Shown piece by piece: positions 1 through 12,669 of a stretch of DNA of 64,000 bases (the stretch's first letter is position 1; every line of letters begins with the position of its first letter). The stretch comes from Ancylostoma caninum (lineage: Eukaryota > Nematoda > Chromadorea > Rhabditida > Ancylostomatidae): assembly GCA_037903475.1 (NCBI GenBank), contig JBAJFG010000102.1, forward strand, positions 620,001-684,000, given 5' to 3'. A program made the position numbers and the translations under genes. The notes beneath the pieces are model-generated. The model did not search any database, was not told the origin of the DNA, and saw only the letters and a program-made list of their open reading frames with translations.

Positions 1-3000
1 TTACTAAGATGCAAGTGAAGCGCGCTCTGCGAATTAGTTGAACTGAGGCATTTTTCGCTCGTGCGGCCTAATTTGATAGGAACTCTCTAGTGTGATTAGT
101 ACCTTGTGTTCATTAAGGGTCCAATAAAATTTAATTGTTCCTTTGGGGAAGGATTTGTGAAAGAAAATAACCGCAAAACTGTATAAAAGGAGTGAAATCC
201 TAGATATCGATTATCTCACTCGGCATCTGTGCCCGCAACGCGTGTCTCGGCTGCGTGACAAGAGGTACGCAGCTGGTCTGTGATTGGTCGTTTCATGTGC
301 GCGTCGCGGCTACGGCCTTCTAGGGTATGAGCAGTTTTGCGTGGATATGGACAACGTTTCTAAGCGTTATTGAGACAGATGAGTATTTTCAGAACCCGCA
401 AACTGTGAGAATGTGGCCACCGATGTCATTTAGTGCGTCGAATTTGAAGAAACAACCTGAATTTGAAAAGCGTACGCGTGCGGCGCGGTCGCGTCGCGGC
501 GTACGTCTTGACCGCACCCGCGTGTCTCGACGCGGCTAGCCAGTCGGCGACTATGATGCAGCGAAAAATATGAAAAAATCAACTAAACAGGGCGTAGAGA
601 AAGCTTAGAAAGGAGCAATATTAACGTTTAAACAGACGGCTTTTCGAATTTTTGGCTGGGGGCGGGGCAACTGCCCATCCAGCCTGTTTAGCTGGCAATA
701 TTTGATCTTCTCTATCTCTTCCTAATTCAGATTACATTAACCTCGATGTGAGTGAGTGAATGCTCATGTCCTATCAGAAAACAGTAAAGTTCACGGAAAA
801 TGCGTCACGTTTGTAGCTACGTACCTAGGGCACGCTAGTCAGAGTCAGAGAAGCAGGGCCACTGTTTCCCTCTGCGTCCAAGACGTGCGAAACACGTCTA
901 TGACGAATTCAGATCGTGTCTTGTGTCTGAGATTTCATTGAATTTTGACGACACATCCATTACGCCAAGACAGGAGAAATCTGCGTAAACAAACAAAAAA
1001 ACCCGTTTTTTATACGGCGCCATGAGGCCAGAATGCAAAGACTGAGCACGCTGGCCAATTCGGACGAGTTGTTCGCGCAGCGTCAACATGTTGCAACACG
1101 TTCGGTGATCTGTGGAGTGTTGATGTAGATGTTGATAATGTGACCTGAATAATGGACGACGCGGAAATCTTCACGTGCTGTAAAGAATTCCGCAAAAGGG
1201 CGTGGGCGTGGTCGTGCTACAAGTTTTTATCGTTAATTTGATAACATGTCCGTCTAGCTAGAAAATAGAAACATTAAGAGAATTCACAAGAAAGTCCAGC
1301 GTTTGCTAAATACGCCATTTTGTGGCATGTTTTAAAATGTACACCCGCACAAAGACTGTGTCTGTAGCGCCTGTTAAAAGGGAGACCTCTGTGAGGTGGA
1401 CTCGGTAGCCAAGTGTAGATGCGCAGACAATCAGAGTGTCAAGATGCCGGTGTTGCGGCGCGTGCGAGATGCTTAAAGCATCTGAAATCTTCTGCATCTG
1501 CTATGAAACTCCGGACGTGGTCATAAATAATCCAGCTTAGAGCTAGTTTATAAATGCTAAGTTTATAGCTTCAGGAATAGAAGAAGTAGAAAGTGAATAT
1601 TATCCGACGGTTTTCTGCGGACCTCAAATATTGCGGACATTGACATGGACTCGACAACAGTCAGAAATTTGGGGACTACCCTAAACATTTCAGCTATCAA
1701 AAAAAAAATCTAAATCTAAATCTGGAGGTCTCATCCCAAAGTAATGCCAGTAAAATACTGAAAATCCGTTACGGACCTTACTATCTATCGTACCCCCTCT
1801 CCTAGGTGCACTGATACCTAGAAAGGCTTAGACGTTCCTCAGGTCTTATTCTACGATTTTTTCCGAGTCTAACAGATATGGTAGCCGGTGGATGCCGCAA
1901 TAAAACTGCCAGAAAATTCCAAAAAGCAAATGTTCCTTTGCTACAGTAAACTGACCCTATGCCAATAATCTGACCCAACGCCAATGGAGTTAGGCAGTCG
2001 ACGAAATCACTGTTTTTTCTGTTTTGAGCTGGAATATGTGGATCACGAGAAACTAAATAAACGGAAACCGGCGAAAATTATTAGGGACCTTTTTTTTCTC
2101 AGGGACCCGAATCCCCCATAAATATGACACTATAGAAAGTAACACGACCCATTGCTGTACCTAATGGACAGTACCAAAAATGAGAGGTAAACTGACCTCC
2201 ACATCCTCGGCTGAGTGCTGTGACACAAAAACCGGTAGTATAAATAGAGGAAAAACATACTCAAACGAGATTTCGCCCTATATTTGCTGTTGACACAAAG
2301 GACGAGTTGCCCGCGGAAATGAACACAAAACCTCTCTTTGAACCGCAAATTGGGACGCTATTTTTGGCCCTATGGGTGTGGATAACTAGAGGGGAAAATT
2401 GCCATATGTTTCTGGGCGGGGCGGGCCATTCAAAAAAAAAAAGGATTTCAGAGCCCCCCCCCCCACATGGAAATGACCGACAGAAAAATCTGGAAACGTT
2501 TTGCAGGTGAGGGCATAAATCTCATCGTCGTAAGTGTTACGTGAGATAATTCTGGCTTGACAGCGTGACCAATGGGTAAGCCATTAAACTGAGACGAGTT
2601 GTCGGTTTCCTAGCAAGCGACGTTTTTGGAAATCCTGCAGAGAGATGGCGATTAATTGCACGAGGGGTTTGCTGGGCGATTAATCACTTTAGAAGAGGTG
2701 TTGTATGCAACAAAAGTCTTTTTTTTCGCCAGAAAAACTATGACAGGGTCGAAAAATGCAAGGGTTATTGCTGGAATACTTATTTATCATTTGTCTGGGT
2801 AGATCTGGTGGGCGGAGGTATGTTGCAATTTTGGGCGCAATTAAAATGGTGAACGTTTTCAAACTGACGCCCCTGTAGACGTCTTCAGAGGACAAACCTC
2901 TTAGATTTTGAAATTACATTAGAAAAACACAGCTTGATGCTTCAATGGTGCGAAGGCCATTTAGAAAATGATCAAACACCGCAACACGAACCGAAAACAC

Positions 3001-3660
3001 GCCACAGGGCATCGAGACCGTCTCTCGACGTCTCTGCTTTGGTCGTAAACCAGCAATGGCTTCATTTATGATCTCATAAACCTTCCGGAGAAAAGAAGCT
3101 CTGCCTAGATTTTGATGGCTTCAGGAAAAATTCGCAAAAGTTTCAATGACTTCCAGAAAGTGAATCCATGAGGAATGCGTTTCCAGGTTGAGGATAAATT
3201 TTTCCCAATCTGGAAAAATTTCACCGATCTGGAATATCCCATTACAAACTGTTCCATTCAATGTTTTGCATGGCAAAAAAGCATTTTTCAAGAGATACGT
3301 GGGCATTGCAGGATTACAGGCACACCTCGGATTCGCTCACCAGGAAAAATCCTCGTGCCAGCCCTAGTTTTCCAGAAGAATCTATACCATGGACAAGAAA
3401 AGCGCCCAGGTGGCAATCACCACGATACTACGAAACCGCTACCGCAAGACAATAATACTAACAACGATGAATAGCGTAGCGTAATGAGAAAAACAAAGGT
3501 AGCATACGATACGGCAGAACCGGTTCAAAAGGATTCGGCAAGTGGAAAACGCAAGCGACCGCGACTGCTGGCCCATCTTACTACTACAAAGGAAAAAAGT
3601 GGGTCAGAACTGAAAGAAAATAGACCGGAAAGAGCTCAGAAAGTCTCAAAGTGAAGTGAC
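1..3660. other. Non-coding stretch with CpG-rich patches
   Basis: No recognisable gene. Two CGCG-rich patches lie at about 235-330 and 465-545; both contain CGCGTGTCTCG (239-249 and 519-529), and the second holds GCGGTCGCGTCGCGG (485-499), a 15-mer found again at 15832. An 11-base C tract sits at 2454-2464 after an A run. Open frames are all under 100 codons, overlap on both strands and show no domain. Confidence 0.6.
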
Positions 3661-3667
3661 GCCCTTC

Positions 3668-3683
3668 GGGGACCAGTTCTCGC
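3668..3683 (+). repeat. Dispersed 16-mer GGGGACCAGTTCTCGC, copy 1
   Basis: Exact copy of a motif that recurs at 20.2, 20.4, 34.6, 57.5, 57.7 and 58.9 kb. The sequences on either side do not obviously match those of the other copies. Confidence 0.7.
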
Positions 3684-3689
3684 CCTCAT

Positions 3690-6440
3690 AGGGGTTTTCC
3701 GTTACCGTCACATGAGATCAACCTACTCGTTTAGACTGAATCCACAATGAGGGAGGATGGATGGACTATTCCTGGGATAGCAGTAAAATTCTTCGTTTGC
3801 ATAAATTGCGTGGGGAAATGCTAATGCATAGGCGTTCAATTAAACTAAACTAACACATAAATCCGTCATCGCCACTAGCCGAAGAAAAAACGCTGAAATC
3901 CAGGCAAGAAATTCAGGAAAACTCAAACCAACACCGAGTACACCGAGTCAAGACTCGGAAATAAAACTCATAGTGACATTGTCTCCTTATAGGTGGCGAC
4001 ACATCGTGAAATGGGTGGAGCTTCTCACGATGACTCATCTGAAACCGTCCATCTACGCGTACATGCATACGTTCGTTGCTTGTTCGCTAAATCATGACGG
4101 GTGTACCAGGATGCGATGCGCTCAGATGCCGGAAATATTTGACCTCACAGAGCCGAATAGATGATGTGATACATGACAAACAACGTTGTGATGACATGAA
4201 TTTAAGCAGAATCCTTTCATCCCGGAAATTTCTGGATAGGGATGTCTTTAATAGGCATAAACATACATTTACTGTCAATCCCTCGTGTTGGACCCGCTTC
4301 AAATTTCAAGCTGGTAGGACCACCATAGTAAAGAATATGAATATGAGTTAATTTAATTGCTGCTTGTGCAATTTACAGAAGCTACATTGAAGATTTCTGA
4401 AATCTATTATGTGTATTATATATTATTACAGTTTTTGTGATTCTTATAATACCTACGAGAGAGTATGAAGAGCTGAGAGGACGCAGACGTTGTCGAAACA
4501 CGACAACACATGTCCTCGTCATATTCTCGCATAGGAGACAAGACAAGAACAAAAATGCCTTTATCTGACCAAGAGAGTATGTTAGCAAAAAGTCGTACCA
4601 TACCAGAGTAGTACATAGTCGTAGTATCCTCAATTATGCATCCTCAATTATATACCATAAATGGATTCATTCCTGAGGAAGGGTAGCAGATACGTCTTTT
4701 TCCCAACGTCGTCGTGGATATCACTTCAGGAGTCTCAAAGTCCCCTGTCAGCGTCTACACCCCCTTTCGCCATATTTATGCATAGAAAAACAATGTAAAA
4801 CGAATACATATATACCGACTAGTGAATGAGTAAGCAGGATACGTGTAACAGCAAAGCAGTAGAGATTATATAGGTTACGGCACGCTTATCATATCCTTAA
4901 ATCAGTATACACATCAACTACACCCACCTGAAGCACCGTGACTTACCCCAGTCATGACGATCTTTGAAGCATTTCAAACGACAAATGACAACATTTTCTC
5001 GTTTCTTTTTCGGAAATTTGAATACCTATGTTCTGTCTTCAACGTCTTTCGAATAGTGGGTAATCGGCTCACAATGAGGGATGTGACGGTAGAACACTTG
5101 ACAGAAGCTAACATTTGCTATAACTCGGAGTCATATAGGTTCAAATGGGAGCAGTATAGACCTAAAGTAGGAGTTACCCACAAAACTGCCAGACCATCAT
5201 ATTTCCCTAACAGGGTTCTTTCCCCATTCTCCTAGGAGTTGAGGAATCTCTCACGGATGGATGACATCGTGAGGCAAATTCTGAGTTCGCAGGAGCGATA
5301 GCGGCTATTTGTGCCAGATGTGTGCGTGCGTCAAGAGTGCGACTATGGGGCAATATAGGACAATATATACTAGTGTCCGTGCGTCAGACGCACGCATCCA
5401 TTTGCTGGGATTTTCCATGAAGGCCGGCATGCACATCCTCAATGAAAGGGAGGTGCGACCGCTGCAAGGCGTTAACACGTGCGTCCGAGCTGCGTCAGCG
5501 ATGCGACTCGCCCTATCCTACATCATATAGACGCACACGCATCAAACGCACGCATTTAATATGAATTGCCTCTTGTATGGTAAAAGTTAATTCCAGTCGC
5601 ACTTGAGGCACAGCCCAAACACATCTTTAAAGCAGGTGAGACGCTCAGGGATACTCGTAGTGATGGTGGACATTCGTTTCTGCGTCCGACGCGCTCCAAT
5701 ACGAATAGTTCTTTATGGAGTTATCCCTTTCCAAGAAAATGATGGATAAAGTTTTTGAAGACTGGTCATCTAAGCATTCAAGTAAACAAAGTTTTGTAGA
5801 AATTAGAGGTGAGATTTCCATGAAAATTTATGGGATTCCATAAACATTGAAGCATAAAAATTTCTTTGATTTGCGGAATTGAACACTTTTAATACCCTGC
5901 AGGGTTAGCGCCTCTTATATCCTATATCATTGTTTCCATGTAGTCCAGCGCTAGTAACCGCTCTTCGGTTGAGGGCACACCTGATCGACGATTCCCAAAA
6001 GGGCACCTCCAAACATTGTAAAACTATAGTATTTAATAAATAACAAGGAAGAGAATTAGTCATCCACGGGAGGAAAATAATTGGGTAAATAAGATGTTCA
6101 CATCAATAAGTTTTTCTCGATGGGATACGGTAATTCGAGAAGGTTTTGCGATGTGACGTCGCATAATTGATGTCTGCATCATTCGCCGAATGGTCACATG
6201 GCACTTGTTGCGGTATCAATAAGCGTTTTTTTTAGGAAGGAATGCATGAAGATAGATGCTGTGTAAAATTTGTTGATGTTTTTGTCTACTGACTATTTAA
6301 AGTCATTTAGGGACATTTAATGGTTTGAAACTTGTGATTAATTAATGGTAAGGTTGACTTGGGGCTAAGAAATAGAGGTAAGTTTACATCCTGATGATAT
6401 AAAACACTATTAAAATGACCAATTCTAGCAAAGCATACGG
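3690..6440. other. Non-coding stretch, A-rich on + strand
   Basis: No gene recognised. In counted lines A clearly exceeds T on the + strand (for example 25 A to 9 T at 3481-3540, 24 to 12 at 4801-4860). A GCGT-rich inverted-repeat patch at 5.3-5.6 kb is listed separately. The frame at 4094-4351 has no recognisable domain. Confidence 0.5.
5319..5560. repeat. GCGT-rich imperfect inverted repeat
   Basis: The left side carries GTGCGTGCGTCAAGAGTGCG and the right side ends GACGCACACGCATCAAACGC followed by ACGCAT, giving imperfect complementary ends. A local palindrome, GTGCGTCAGACGCAC, lies inside at about 5380-5395. It resembles a small degenerate non-autonomous DNA element, and the GCGT-rich ends recall those of the 30.46-30.95 kb element. 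No target-site duplication was identified. Confidence 0.35.
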
Positions 6441-6569
6441 AAAACCAAAGTGTCCTACACATCATTTGAGGCCTTCTTTGTAAAAATTGTCTTGGTCCTG
6501 TTTCTGTGGTATTCCGGAGGGTTGCCGGATCCACCCACCAATCACAGCAGAGCACTGAACCACCCACAG

Positions 6570-6738
6570 AAGCCGGGTAAAATTACACGCGTGCTGATGG
6601 AAAACAACCTTTGGGAATGCGCCAGGCGCAGGAAGGCCAACCAGTTGTTTGACTATGTGGCGGGGGCTGAGAAGAAAGACCATCCAAAACACAACAAAAC
6701 AATCAAAGTAATTACTAGTGTGGTATTTATCACTATAG
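6570..6738 (+). CDS. Possible isolated exon, unrecognised protein
   Basis: A frame open from 6450 to 6845 includes a segment with protein-like composition: a charged stretch containing LWECARRRKANQLFDYVAG, then AEKKDHPKHNK. A possible 3' splice site precedes 6570 (CCCACAG), and two possible donors follow, GTAATT at 6708 and GTAAGA at 6739. The acceptor lacks the T-rich tract normal in nematodes, and no family was recognised. It could be a host exon, a fragment of a mobile-element protein, or chance. The segment just upstream contains a CCAATCACAG word shared with small inverted-repeat elements at 42-49 kb. Confidence 0.2.
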
Positions 6739-6848
6739 GTAAGAATAACTATCTGGTTATAGGGTCTCCAGCAATCAAAGGGGGCTCTAACACATTGATA
6801 TTCGCACGAGTACTACAATATTCTGAATTTTCTTGCATTGGGTAAAGA

Positions 6849-6881
6849 GTGAGTAGTCATAGTCATCAGTGAGTAGTCATA
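6849..6881 (+). repeat. Short tandem duplication
   Basis: GTGAGTAGTCATAGTCATCA is followed directly by GTGAGTAGTCATA, a 20-bp unit present about 1.65 times. It looks like replication slippage and has no evident function. Confidence 0.7.
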
Positions 6882-6889
6882 AATAAACA

Positions 6890-8655
6890 AGAAAATAAAA
6901 ATATAGACTATAAAATGTGCAATGACGGTCGCACTATTGCATACTGAAGGGAACTTCCAGAGAATTCCAGAGAACTTCGGGAAAAAAGTAGCCTAGCGAG
7001 GAGATCAGCTTCGTAACAACGCAGACCAGTGAGAAATTTCTAGAAAATTCTCTTGAACAACGTGAACAATGTGATTAGCAGCTGATTTCGTAGCGGCTTG
7101 CGGCTGCGACTGACGTGTGGTGTTTGAACTGGACGCGGAAAATCGTGCGCAGCTAAGAAATGATCAGCAAATACGGCGTGAATTGGGGGGATGAAGTGAT
7201 GTTTTTCTGGATTCTTAGGGAATTCTCTGCGAATGCTTCTTACTTCAAAGGTACAGGCGATGATGTAGCTATACATTGTTATCTATGGTTTTGGCCTGTC
7301 TTATATAACTATGGTTGCTACAGCATTAAATTTTTCGTTGAATAAATGACGATATCTTTGTACTCTGTTCATCGTGGTTTAAGGAGAACTTCAAGGGAAT
7401 ATAAGAAGACATTAAGAGTTTTGCTCGAAACTTGTAATATTCATTGCGGGGGACAGTTAGATGGCTAATACAATACCCCCGCAACTTTTGCGAAAAAAAA
7501 AACGGGTGGCGACGGATTAATTGTAACAAACCATCGCAGTACTGTAACTCCTTTGAAAATGAAGCTTTTCTAAATCTGAGCACCCTTTCTAATTCTTCAT
7601 TGAAATTGAAATTGAACAGTATATAAAATTACTTGAACTTTGACTTCAAAACATTTAATTTCTCGAAAATTTGAAAACTTTTCAAAATTTCAGCAATCAG
7701 GTCAAAATCTGAAAAAAACTTTAAAAAGCGAGGATTGAGCATAATCCAATGATTGTGTTCAGAAGCCACATTCCTCAAATATTTTCTCGGTTTTTAACGC
7801 TACCCATTTTTTTCTGAAAAGTTATGGGCAGTAGAGAGTGCTTGTTTCGAGGAGAGTGCAGAGAGAGAAAGAAATGCCCGGAAAATTTCTCTAAGCTCTC
7901 AATACTTCAACGTAATTGCACAGCTAATTCGAAGAGAAATACTCCCTAGTAGCTGTTGTGGAGTGCTATGCCGCGAAAACCGGCTAAAAGACTCTGGATA
8001 ATGGCTGTGAGACGAATTTTTCTGGATAACCTCAGTAAATATGGACAAGACTACCCCATAGATCGCAGACTGCCATGAGAAGATTCAGAAATACGCAACT
8101 GCACTATGGCCAAATTGGATCAACTTACAAGTAGTCATACTGTAGTTGACGAGGCAATACCTAACAAAGCATCCGAAATGTCAGGATGTCCACTTTGTAT
8201 TCCAGATCGAAAATGTAATTGTCCCAAAGAGTGCATACTCACCGAATTTAAATGCAGCTTATTCACACTGAAATAGTCACTCGTCATGCATATTGTACTC
8301 ACGACGCATGGACACCCCCCGTCTTGAGGTTGCATGAAGTTTGCACGAGATTTGCACGAGTGTACGTGGTGTACGACGCGGGAAGCTGTTGCAGATCCCG
8401 CTTCAGACATTGATTTTTTTCTTCATTTTCCAAGTAGGAAGCACCGTATTCCCTCAGAATATTTGAAAACAAAGTTTGAAGGAAGTAGTCGCGATCATTT
8501 GTGATTTCAGTGATTTTTTATTTATTTGCCCGTTTATCGTTTGCAGAAAAGAGCTATATGAAACGTTTTCCAGCTTAGGTAGGATCTGACATCCAGATTG
8601 CAAGCAGTATTCAAAAGTTTCCATTTCCTTGGATTTCCAGGCTATCATGGTGTCC
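6890..8655. other. Non-coding stretch
   Basis: Nothing recognisable. Frames up to 91 codons overlap on both strands without domains. A/T-rich runs are scattered through it. Confidence 0.5.
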
Positions 8656-8661
8656 CTACTA

Positions 8662-9564
8662 CAGGGTGCGTCAGAATTATTGACGCACCTAAAATGAATC
8701 TGTAGAGAAGACAATATGCAAAAACATTCCAAATAAGCATATGCAGAATAAAGCCCATGTCTTGGCGATCCGAATAAATACACTCTTGTTCACAGCAAGC
8801 TCTTTCCTTGCTGAAGCACTCACAGAGACGACGAGGGATCGCACAGCCTCTGCGCCGCAACTAACTCAGGTCTACTTTGTCTTATATCTTGAATAGATAA
8901 GTATTTGGGAGCTTGATGTTTCTGTGGATGATAGCGCAGCTCTTGCTCTTTAAGATATCCCTATGAGGTCATCCGTGGACTGGAACTCGGTTCACAAGGA
9001 AGCCTATTCTCTGCTAGATTGAAGTCCCTCAAGTAAATTTCTGAAACTGGGCCCGTACCACTTTTGTCTCTTGCACAACAGCCAAGTCCTGCCAAAGTAC
9101 CTATGAATTCACCTTGTGATGAGAACTAAGGTAAGCAAAGAAATATGCCCTTAGAAGGTTGCTTGAATGAGAAACAAGGAAAGGAAAAAATTTTCTATAG
9201 TGAAATATAGATGCCTTTCTTTGGCGGGAACACGACAAGACTTGCGAACAAGGATATGCTTTCATGTGATACCTGGAGAGTAAGACCTGCACCACTTCCC
9301 ATAGGAGTGTCGTTTTCCTATAGCTTACCCTCTTTATAATATGGAGGAATAATGGACGAACTTCAGTTGCGGCGCATCGGCGATATTCTCTGCTGCTATC
9401 TTCGTGGCTGCTTTTACAAGGAGAGAGCGCTCTCCTAACATGAGTGGATTTTTTGTGTTCGCCAGGACATGGCCTTCATTTTGGATATGCATATATAGTG
9501 GTTTTCAGGATGCTGTTCTTTTTGCAGCACAACTTCAGTGCGTCAATAATTATGACGCACCCTG
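8662..9564 (+). mobile_element. Non-autonomous Tc1/mariner-like element, copy 1
   Basis: A 903-bp element bounded by CAGGGTGCGTCA and its complement TGACGCACCCTG, flanked on both sides by TA (8660-8661 and 9565-9566), the target duplication of the Tc1/mariner superfamily. Each end is itself a hairpin: GGTGCGTCA, 7 bases, TGACGCACC on the left, and the same design on the right. There is no transposase frame, so it would need help in trans. A second copy lies inverted at 13185-14066, and similarity runs through the interior, for example the segment with TAAGGTAAGCAAAGAAATAT here against its counterpart at 13.6 kb. The superfamily is inferred from the TA duplication and the ends; the family is not identified. 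Confidence 0.85.
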
Positions 9565-9569
9565 TAGAT

Positions 9570-11290
9570 ACAGAAGACAAGAAAGGAAAATTATTAAAAT
9601 TCTTAAACTAGTCTGATAATCGTAGAAGCTGTAATGGCAACATTACACAGTTTTCTTCAATAATCTAACTATGTGTGTAGCATTTTCTTTAAACTAAGTA
9701 AGAGAAAGCCATTTGCACTATCCAACATCGTGAAAAGTAGGAGGTCAACTTGTGAGGAGAAATCGACCAATCAGAGACCAGCATGCAGCGCACGGACCCC
9801 GAACACGGCAAAGTCCTTGGAATGAAGGAGTTTTGAAGTTCTTTTGCTTATGATTTATGGAAAATGACTATTTGTCATTGAGAAAAATGAATTTTCTAAA
9901 AATTGATAAATATAACTATATTGATATTTCAATATTTATAATTTTCTAAATATCTGATTTTCCTACAGTCAAATGACGCGCTTACGTGCGACTTGCAAAC
10001 TTGTCTACGTGTGATTTGCAACTGGATTGGGGACCCGAAGTGAGCCATCTGCGGTTGAATGGCAATAAAAGACAAAGAAAAACAAAATAAATTGGAATTT
10101 CAGGCACCGAAATAAACCCACGTGCCTAGCTATGACTGATGAGTTTCCGCAATAAATCGGTGTTGGCTTGGTGGAGAAATTTCTGGAAGAAAAAACACGG
10201 TAAAGCCAGGAATAGCCAAATCACTGGATTGCGGATGACGCTCTCAAACTTATTTTTCTTTCTTTTTTTTTTGAGAACTCAAATAAATCGCATACGAAGA
10301 CCGGCTTGCCCTGGGTTTGCCACCTGCCAAATACGAAAAAACCGATATCAAAATACCTATTTTCCGTTTTGTTCCTTCCACTGTACGGAAAACAGATAAC
10401 GAATAAGTCTACTGCCTACGCTTCGGGAGGCAAGGGAACGTAAAAGAAGAGCTCAGCCAAGAAGAGAACGACAACAACCAATGCATGACCACGATTTCCA
10501 GGCATTTAAGAGATGAATTATTACACAGCGTTGCGAATTCGCCGGAAATCCCCACACAGGCACGTTTCGTACAAAAAATTGCCGGTAAAGGAGGAGGGTC
10601 ACAGTGTTATGCGCTGTTTCCAGCATGATGAATTGGTGCAAAAGTTGGAGATCTGGAGTTAATTGCAAAGCAATTAGTAACAAAACCTGTACCTAGTACT
10701 AATAGATTAAACTCATTAAAAAAACAGGAAAAGTCAGTATTCAGGAAACTGTTTGAAAATTCTTTGGAGTTTTATCGAGGCCTGAGAAAGAAAGGGAAAT
10801 TCATCAGAGAGAAGTCCGCCGTAATTTTCGGGAAGAATCCTAACAGAAGACCTCGTAGGGGGCAAGTTCAAAGGTGAATTGCGAAAACAAATAATGATAG
10901 AAGAAATGTTCAAAAATGTAAAATAATGTAAAACAACTAAAGAATGCTGAAAAATGAATAGCTGTAAAGGGGGACAAATGCATTACAACACTTGATAGGA
11001 TAATAAACACTTGAACGATGTGAATAATAATATGAAAATCGCAAGAAGTTGATCCTACGCATCTGTGTTAACCAAAATTACAGCAATACGAACTAAAAAT
11101 ATGTTAACAAAGGTCTTTTGCCTCTTACACCCAAACGTTCTGTGCTTCCCACTCATCCAGAATAAATGGGTTAACCGAGTAAATGTGACATAAAATATGG
11201 ATGAAGCGGTAGACGTTCATCGTTCCTGTTGGTGGAATGCGCAACGCGTACGACTTCACCTAAGAAGAGTAGGGGCATTGAATTAGCATG
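9570..11290. other. Non-coding stretch between mobile-element remnants
   Basis: No gene seen. A short imperfect tandem repeat (TACGTGCGACTTGCAAACT then TACGTGTGATTTGCAACT) lies at about 9982-10025. The + strand is A-rich around 10.7-11.1 kb. Confidence 0.5.
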
Positions 11291-11300
11291 TGTCCTACAC

Positions 11301-11411
11301 AGTGACTTGCGAAAACTGCTCAATAGTCCAGACATATCCATGGTGTCCACCTTAGCAAAATTACACAAAATTCCATCAAAATTCCGTTACATTACGAGTG
11401 CTTTCAATGGC
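11301..11411 (+). pseudogene. Reverse-transcriptase fragment, Penelope-like, copy 1
   Basis: The frame reads LAKLHKIPSKFRYITSAFNG, matching the LPKxHK...FRxI type motif in the N-terminal part of Penelope-like element reverse transcriptases. In those enzymes this segment precedes the catalytic YxDD region, which is absent here. About 37 codons are recognisable and flanking sequence does not continue the domain. A closely similar fragment lies on the opposite strand at 12.4-12.66 kb, with shared words such as TTACACAAAATTCCATCAA. The L-P to L-A change at the motif also suggests decay. Assignment to Penelope-like rather than another retroelement class is from motif memory. Confidence 0.5.
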
Positions 11412-11449
11412 CACAGGGGGACACTAGCAGCTCATTACCTATGTTGAGA

Positions 11450-12170
11450 AATGGGCTTTTTTTGCAGCTCTTAGGGAATAGTATATACTACTGTGACCAG
11501 CATCTCTGGAAGAACTCTTGTGTTTAAAAGTTTTAGGAACTATTTTGAGGCGAGACCCTGCTTTACTGGTCATAATTTTGGGGCAAAATATTTAAGCCGT
11601 GAAGAGAAGAAGCCCCTATGGCTAGGTGAATTCATGCCACCGATCCAAAAATGAACAGTGAAGAAGATGCGTGGGGAGTTTTATCAAGGAAACTCAGCGT
11701 GGGCGAGCTCCGCAACTGACTAACTCACCTAACTGGATATGACGGGAAAATGTTTGAGATTATTAGATTTATGTCTTGAAGAACGCCCACCAATGTTTGA
11801 GGTCACAGTTTTCCATAGTTTCCTCGAAAAGTTACTGGAACGAAAAGTGATAGAAGCGGTGGAGATAAGAAGAAGGTCATCTCAGATTAACAGCAAAGAT
11901 GAATAGCTTGAATCACTGAGGCTGATCTCTTAATTATTCCACATCCAACGTTCTCAGTTGTTTTTCAACAACCTCTGGGTGAGGCGCTCTTGTTCTACAT
12001 CTGCCGGTCCTCTCCTCCCATGGTAATGTATTGTATGTTCTAGGCTTGAAAATGGCGTTACAACGCCGAGAGCTCGCCAAGTAAAGCGGTTGAAATTTGA
12101 AATCTTAACATCAGGCGAAAATTCTCAGATTTATGTTGTTTAGATGTTGACTAATATCTACATCACATAC
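11450..12170. other. Non-coding stretch between converging RT fragments
   Basis: No frame or motif recognised. It lies between two inverted reverse-transcriptase fragments, so it may be decayed retroelement sequence. Confidence 0.4.
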
Positions 12171-12176
12171 TCTGTT

Positions 12177-12407
12177 AACTGTGCAGCATGAACGCAGCCG
12201 ACTTAATGAATCGAGTAGAAACCCTAGCAGAAGTTCCTAGTTGCTGGCATCCTCCCCTCAATTACTGCTATCCCTGAGCTATTGTTGCTAAAGGGAGGAG
12301 AGCTCGAGCTGCAACCCAGAGGAGAATGGCAGCAAGTGGGAACCGTTGCTGCTAGGATTTCTACTCGAACCACTACGCCTTTCGGGTTGCGTTCGTGCTG
12401 CACAGTT
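12177..12407. repeat. 231-bp imperfect palindrome
   Basis: The left arm starts AACTGTGCAGCATGAACGCA and the right arm ends with its near complement, GCGTTCGTGCTGCACAGTT. The arms are about 105 bp each and include CGAGTAGAAACCCTAGCAG on the left against CTGCTAGGATTTCTACTCG on the right. A short tandem (CTACTTGTTGA twice) follows directly at about 12409-12432. It could be a fold-back element or two inverted ends of one repeat. The neighbouring minus-strand RT frame stops at its right edge, so it may be the terminal part of that retroelement. Confidence 0.75.
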
Positions 12408-12408
12408 A

Positions 12409-12660
12409 CTACTTGTTGACTACTTGTTGACTAGCAACAAAGAAATGAATAGTTACGTGTTGCAATAGACTGTACATATTTTTTGAAATGGTTTGCAGTA
12501 ATGCGAAGATTACTGTAAGTTCTAAAACCAGAGAATTGATGCTACGGTTGAAAGCTCTCGTAATATAACGGAACGTTGATGGAATTTTGTGTAGTTTTGG
12601 TAAAGCATACATTATGGGTACGTCTGGATCATTGAACAGTTTCAAATCAGTACTAGCGAT
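12409..12660 (-). pseudogene. Reverse-transcriptase fragment, Penelope-like, copy 2
   Basis: The minus-strand frame reads KLFNDPDVPIMYALPKLHKI then PSTFRYITRAFNRS, a better-preserved version of the fragment at 11.3 kb. ALPKLHK and FRYI fit the N-terminal motif of Penelope-like reverse transcriptases. The frame continues about 50 codons with less recognisable sequence and stops at 12409 next to the palindrome. No catalytic YxDD or GIY-YIG endonuclease is present. It is a truncated relic. Confidence 0.5.
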
Positions 12661-12669
12661 CGGCTGTGC

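Noticed and set aside
10139..10180. Hammerhead ribozyme core (CTGATGAG)
   Set aside because: The conserved GAAA core and stem II pairing do not follow in place.
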